Assembly (NCBI GenBank): GCA_900765185.1
Contig: CAAFQT010000192.1
Location: 1 to 9,160, forward strand
DNA from: an uncultured Collinsella sp.
Lineage (GTDB): Bacteria > Actinomycetota > Coriobacteriia > Coriobacteriales > Coriobacteriaceae
Direction of reading: 5' to 3'
Length of the DNA: 9,160 nucleotides
This document shows positions 5,973-9,160 of this stretch, one piece after another; positions within the stretch are counted from its first letter, which is position 1, and each line of letters begins with the position of its first letter. A program made the translations under genes and the position numbers. The notes below the pieces were generated by a model. That model ran no database searches. It had not been told where the DNA came from and worked only from the letters and a program-made list of their open reading frames with translations.

Positions 5973-6584
5973 TTAGCTGCTAAACCCATTGAACTTAAGA
6001 TAACTCATCAAATACGCCTTCGACACAAAGGACGAGACGGCGCTGCGAACAAGCAGCGACTCACGCGTGACCTGATGGGCGGTATCGGGAACCGGCGTTT
6101 GCTCGACGGAAAATGCCGCACGAATCGATGCCTCAAGCTGATCGACCACATAATCAAAGGCCGTCGGGGCATCATAGCTCAAACGCTGGATATTAAAGAG
6201 CGCCTGGACCGCAGCAATGGGCAGCACCTGCTTAAAGATGCAAATGGCAATCAGACGCGCAATCTGCTCGCGACCATACTGCTTTTTAACGGGGGCGGGA
6301 ACCAAGCCAACCTTTACATAGTTATTGATCATCGATGGCGTAATAACGGGTTGCTCAACACAAATTGAAAGCGGCTCCATCCACAGCGAGACATACTCAA
6401 TCACCTGGTCACGATAGAGCGTCACATTGGGCAGCTGTTCATAGCGTGGCAGACTCAACGTATTGAGTTTACGCACGATATCGGACTGGATAAATGCATC
6501 GGGCAGCACCGTTGGCTGAATATCCTCAGGCTTAATGCTGACTGACGTATCGGACATCGGAATGACGTGTTTTACATGGTTCAT
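5973..6584 (-). CDS. DUF1836-domain helix-turn-helix protein, probable transcriptional regulator
   Basis: A 203-residue protein with a DUF1836-type region. Residues 81-121 (ITPSMINNYVKVGLVPAPVKKQYGREQIARLIAICIFKQVL) resemble a MerR-like HTH followed by a wing-type stretch (VKKQYGRE), so it most likely binds DNA. The roughly 80 N-terminal residues and the C-terminal helical part are not assigned. GGAGGG five bases before the ATG at 6584 fixes the start; the frame runs further upstream without a ribosome site. The promoter carries a CTAGAT-type palindrome matching the one before the degV-family gene, which suggests self-control and control of that gene. No effector is known to me. Confidence 0.82.
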   Translation of the reverse strand: MNHVKHVIPMSDTSVSIKPEDIQPTVLPDAFIQSDIVRKLNTLSLPRYEQLPNVTLYRDQVIEYVSLWMEPLSICVEQPVITPSMINNYVKVGLVPAPVKKQYGREQIARLIAICIFKQVLPIAAVQALFNIQRLSYDAPTAFDYVVDQLEASIRAAFSVEQTPVPDTAHQVTRESLLVRSAVSSFVSKAYLMSYLKFNGFSS

Positions 6585-6608
6585 GAGGACCCTCCGTTCA
6601 TTTTCTAT

Positions 6609-6637
6609 ATTGTATTCTAGATTATCTAGTTTTGCAT
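6609..6637 (-). promoter_or_regulatory. Promoter and operator of the DUF1836 gene
   Basis: Read leftward, TACAAT (6614 to 6609) is a 5-of-6 match to the -10 hexamer, with a weak -35 (ATGCAA, 6637 to 6632) at 17 bases. The spacer between them contains the perfect palindrome CTAGAT-t-ATCTAG (6617-6629). A dyad filling the spacer is the usual arrangement for MerR-type control. The stretch TATCTAGTTTT (6623-6633, plus strand) also occurs in the operator at 4897-4907. Confidence 0.6.
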
Positions 6638-6666
6638 ACCACGTATTACGAAGCCGCAGCATAAAG

Positions 6667-6700
6667 AATGGGGTCGATGCACGTTCGCATCGACCCCATT
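6667..6700 (-). terminator. Strong hairpin terminator downstream of trxB
   Basis: AATGGGGTCGATGC (6667-6680) and GCATCGACCCCATT (6687-6700) form a perfect 14-bp stem with a six-base loop. It lies 42 bases beyond the trxB stop in the direction of trxB transcription, and the leftward strand continues CTTTATG, a modest U-rich tail. It separates trxB from the DUF1836 promoter. Confidence 0.85.
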
Positions 6701-6742
6701 ATGTTAAAAGATAACAACCTTACATAAGATATATTATCGTAC

Positions 6743-7681
6743 TTATCCGTGGAGAAATGCGTATGCGCTCGTTGCTGCTATGGCTCCGTCCGAAACAGCG
6801 GTCACAACCTGACGTAAAAGCTTGGAACGGATGTCGCCAGCGGCAAATAGACCTGGCGTGCGGGTCGCCATGGATTCATCAGTCAGAATGCCGCCATCAG
6901 GCGCCAGATCGACTAGATGCTCAACAAGCTCGGTATGGGGTTGCGTCCCGGTAAAGACAAAGATACCAAACGAGCCGGGCTCAAATGACTCGGTATGAGT
7001 CTCACCGGATGCATTGTCCTTAAAGGTAATCGTCGTTGGCATGGCTTCGCCCGAGAGCTCCACAATACTAGTTTGGTACCTAACTGAAATATTATCTTTT
7101 GCAAGAACTTTTTGAACCACACCATCGGGGGCACGGAACTGATCGCGGCGCAAAACGATGGTCACGCTGCTGGCGATTTCTGACAAGAACAGAGCTTCCT
7201 CGCATGACGAATTGCCACCACCGATTACAAAGACCTGTTTGCCACGGAAGAACATGCCGTCACACGTCGCGCAATACGAAACGCCACGACCGCGATACGT
7301 ATCCTCGCCAGCGAAACCTGCCGGACGCGGCGTGGCACCCATGCAAGCGATAACACTCCTAGCCGTCGTATCACCAACATCGTGATGAACGGTAAACAAT
7401 TTGGAGCCGGCATCGTAATCGACACCCGTCACCATGCTCCATTCAACCTGAGCCCCTAGGCCTTCTGCATGTTGTTGGAATCGCTCACCGAGTTCAGCGC
7501 CGCTCAGTAGCGGAATGCCCGGATAGTTCTCGACCTCATTGGTTGTGGCGATCTGTCCTCCCGACATGCCCTGCTCAATCACGGTCGTCGTTAGGTTGGC
7601 GCGCGCCGCGTAAATGGCTGCAGCATAGCCCGCAGGGCCGCCGCCGATAATAGCAACATCGATCGGCTGATGGGTAGTCAT
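6743..7681 (-). CDS. trxB: Thioredoxin-disulfide reductase
   Basis: A 312-residue FAD- and NADPH-dependent cytosolic flavoenzyme that reduces thioredoxin. The FAD-binding motif GGGPAG is at 13-18, the redox-active pair Cys137-Cys140 in VSYCATCDGMFF, the NADPH fold GGGNSSCEE at 154-162 and the basic HRRD-like element LRRDQFRAP at 177-185 that selects NADPH. The second FAD motif TPGLFAAGDIR (275-285) is intact. Length is typical for low-molecular-weight TrxB. The ATG at 7681 is chosen because AGGAGG lies seven bases upstream; the frame extends further upstream with no such site. The gene is transcribed away from the glycosyltransferase gene and ends at the hairpin at 6667-6700. No thioredoxin gene is in the window. 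Confidence 0.97.
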   Translation of the reverse strand: MTTHQPIDVAIIGGGPAGYAAAIYAARANLTTTVIEQGMSGGQIATTNEVENYPGIPLLSGAELGERFQQHAEGLGAQVEWSMVTGVDYDAGSKLFTVHHDVGDTTARSVIACMGATPRPAGFAGEDTYRGRGVSYCATCDGMFFRGKQVFVIGGGNSSCEEALFLSEIASSVTIVLRRDQFRAPDGVVQKVLAKDNISVRYQTSIVELSGEAMPTTITFKDNASGETHTESFEPGSFGIFVFTGTQPHTELVEHLVDLAPDGGILTDESMATRTPGLFAAGDIRSKLLRQVVTAVSDGAIAATSAYAFLHG

Positions 7682-7731
7682 GAAGAGACCTCCTGTCGAA
7701 AGATTGGCGTTCTTTGCGCTCATACCCAAAT

Positions 7732-7776
7732 TTACGTGAACATGACACTCATGCACTACAATGATAAATCACGTAA
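7732..7776. promoter_or_regulatory. Nested inverted repeats in the trxB / glycosyltransferase divergent promoter region
   Basis: TTACGTGA (7732-7739) and TCACGTAA (7769-7776) are perfect 8-bp inverted copies 29 bases apart. Between them lie a second dyad, CATGA-cac-TCATG (7741-7753), and a good rightward -10 candidate TACAAT (7757-7762). The two outer arms would cover the -35 region and the area near the transcription start of the rightward gene. This is what paired repressor sites look like, but no regulator can be named. Confidence 0.5.
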
Positions 7777-7798
7777 CAAAGCTGAAGGGGAGTTATCG

Positions 7799-9100
7799 AT
7801 GGATCAAATGCAGACGAGCAATAGCGCTCCCCTGCCCATGCAAGCTACTCCCCAACCGGAGCAAATGACCGTTTCACCTGCACAAAAACCCCTAGTAACC
7901 ATCGTGCACGCATCGGTTGGATCGGGCCACAAAGCCGCCGCCAACGCGATTGCACAAGCATTTGACCTTATCAGCGGCACCAAGGGAATCCCTGAGGATG
8001 TTGAGATCGAAGTCCTGGATATCCTCGATTTTGGACGTATTAAATTCGACGGCAATAAGACCGCGGCTTCTTTTACGGGAGCCACGCGCCCCATTTACGA
8101 CCTGACCTGGCGATATACGCTTACAGGACATCTTCTCTGGGGTGGCGGCACAGCATGGTCACGAATTATGTTCCCCGCCTTCAATGAATATGTCCGCACC
8201 CGCAGGCCCATGGCCGTGGTTGCAACACACATTACGGCAGCTAATGTTGCTGTGGGCGCCCGCGTCATCACGGGTATCGATTACCCGGTCATCTGCGTTC
8301 CAACAGACTATGAAGTCGAAGGCTTTTGGCCCCACAAGGACACCGACCTGTTCTGCGTGGCCAACGAGTTTATGGCCGAAACGCTGCGCCCACGCAAGGT
8401 GCCCGAGACCAAAATCCGCATTACAGGCATCCCCATTCGCGCCGGGTTTGATACGGACTACAATCGCGAGGAAGAACTCGAGAAGTTCAATCTCCCCGTT
8501 GACAAGACCGTTGTGTTGGTGATGGCCGGCGCCAGTTTGCCTCAACCGTACGTTCGCTTTCGCGCGGAGATGGACCGCACACTCCCCTTCCTGCGCAGCT
8601 TCGAGGACATGCACTTTGTCTTTTTGCCGGGCAAGGATAAGGAATACGCCACCCGCCTCAAGACGCTCTTCGATGCCATGAAGCTCGACAACGTCACGGT
8701 TCTGGACTACGTGGACGACATGGCGGCCCTCATGCACGGCTGCGACCTGGCAATCCTCAAATCGGGCGGACTCACCGTCACTGAGTGCCTGTGCGCGCAT
8801 CTGCCGATGATTCTGCTGGGCAAATCATACGGTCAGGAAAAGGCCAACACAACGATGCTCACCGGCATGGGCGCCAGCATGCACGTCACCACCGCACGAG
8901 AACTCATCGTGACGCTTCGTCACCTGCACGACCACCCTGAGTCGCTCAAAGCGCTACTCATCAACGGCGAAGTACTACGCCGCCCCCACGCAGCCGAGGA
9001 CATCGCCATCGCAACCATGGAGCTAGTAGGCAAACCCCAAAAGCGCAAACGAGCCTTCTGCCGCTTCTACTGGGGCGGAAAGCCCGCGCATATCCGCTAG
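7799..9100 (+). CDS. MGDG-synthase/UgtP-like glycosyltransferase (GT28 type)
   Basis: A 433-residue protein of the monogalactosyl/glucosyl-diacylglycerol synthase family, which adds sugar from a UDP-sugar to diacylglycerol to make membrane glycolipids and lipoteichoic-acid anchors. The N-terminal MGDG_synth region starts with VTIVHASVGSGHKAAANAI (33-51; the GxGH signature is at 41-44). The C-terminal GT28 domain carries the UDP-sugar-binding segment KSGGLTVTE (321-329). Residues 1-30 are a Gln/Pro-rich tail of low complexity; the C-terminus is basic and may touch the membrane. There is no signal peptide, so it acts at the inner face. AAGGGGAG six bases before ATG fixes the start; an in-frame ATG at 7670 would overlap trxB. 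The sugar and acceptor cannot be told from sequence. Confidence 0.87.
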   Translation: MDQMQTSNSAPLPMQATPQPEQMTVSPAQKPLVTIVHASVGSGHKAAANAIAQAFDLISGTKGIPEDVEIEVLDILDFGRIKFDGNKTAASFTGATRPIYDLTWRYTLTGHLLWGGGTAWSRIMFPAFNEYVRTRRPMAVVATHITAANVAVGARVITGIDYPVICVPTDYEVEGFWPHKDTDLFCVANEFMAETLRPRKVPETKIRITGIPIRAGFDTDYNREEELEKFNLPVDKTVVLVMAGASLPQPYVRFRAEMDRTLPFLRSFEDMHFVFLPGKDKEYATRLKTLFDAMKLDNVTVLDYVDDMAALMHGCDLAILKSGGLTVTECLCAHLPMILLGKSYGQEKANTTMLTGMGASMHVTTARELIVTLRHLHDHPESLKALLINGEVLRRPHAAEDIAIATMELVGKPQKRKRAFCRFYWGGKPAHIR

Positions 9101-9160
9101 TCGAATGTCCGCCGCTCTGCCGGAGCCGCCCTTATATCATTCCATGCTCAAACATTCTCG

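Noticed and set aside
4970..6595. AGGACCCTC occurring at the ribosome site of the degV-family gene and on the opposite strand at that of the DUF1836 gene
   Set aside because: It includes part of one ribosome site and is in opposite orientation relative to the two genes, so a shared function is unlikely; probably chance.
1..9160. tRNA, rRNA, CRISPR array, insertion sequence or riboswitch
   Set aside because: None seen: no regularly spaced repeats, no transposase frame, no cloverleaf or rRNA stretch recognised by eye. A dedicated RNA search could still find a small RNA in the gaps.
9101..9160. Possible terminator or start of another gene after the glycosyltransferase
   Set aside because: Only 60 bases remain; no clear hairpin with a U-run and no ribosome site with an open frame are visible.

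Overview
The window looks like the end of a draft-genome contig from a Coriobacteriia member (Actinomycetota), most likely Collinsella or a close relative. This is inferred from GC-rich coding sequence, actinobacterial gene content (a GarA/OdhI-type FHA protein followed by an Rv1828-type MerR protein), and the style of the NlpC/P60 and DUF1836 proteins. No database search was possible. Bases 1-19 are not biological: they match the Illumina TruSeq adapter, so the first gene is cut by the end of the assembly.

Layout: (a) 20-612, minus strand: a truncated ABC ATPase of the lantibiotic-immunity (LanF/BcrA) type, noticeably more GC-rich than the rest. (b) 613-1000: a 388-base gene-free stretch with several small dyads and a promoter. 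(c) 1001-4803, plus strand: a CDP-alcohol phosphatidyltransferase, a GarA-like FHA protein, a MerR-family regulator, adenine phosphoribosyltransferase (apt) and a secreted NlpC/P60 cell-wall hydrolase. A pgsA-like gene close to garA and merR recalls the mycobacterial pgsA2...garA-Rv1828 neighbourhood. (d) 4981-5847, plus: a DegV-family (FakB-like) lipid-binding protein. (e) 5853-5959: a striking nested palindrome between convergent genes. (f) 5973-6584, minus: a DUF1836 HTH regulator. (g) 6743-7681, minus: thioredoxin reductase (trxB), followed by a strong hairpin terminator. (h) 7799-9100, plus: an MGDG-synthase/UgtP-like glycosyltransferase, divergent from trxB. The last 60 bases hold nothing I recognise.

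Functional themes are the envelope and lipids (CDP-alcohol transferase, fatty-acid-binding DegV protein, glycolipid synthase, peptidoglycan hydrolase), nucleotide salvage and redox. The most interesting non-coding signals are: matching CTAGAT-type palindromes in the degV and DUF1836 promoters, which suggest that the DUF1836 protein controls itself and degV; the 107-bp double-level palindrome; and a GarA-like protein whose N-terminal phospho-switch keeps only one of the usual two threonines.
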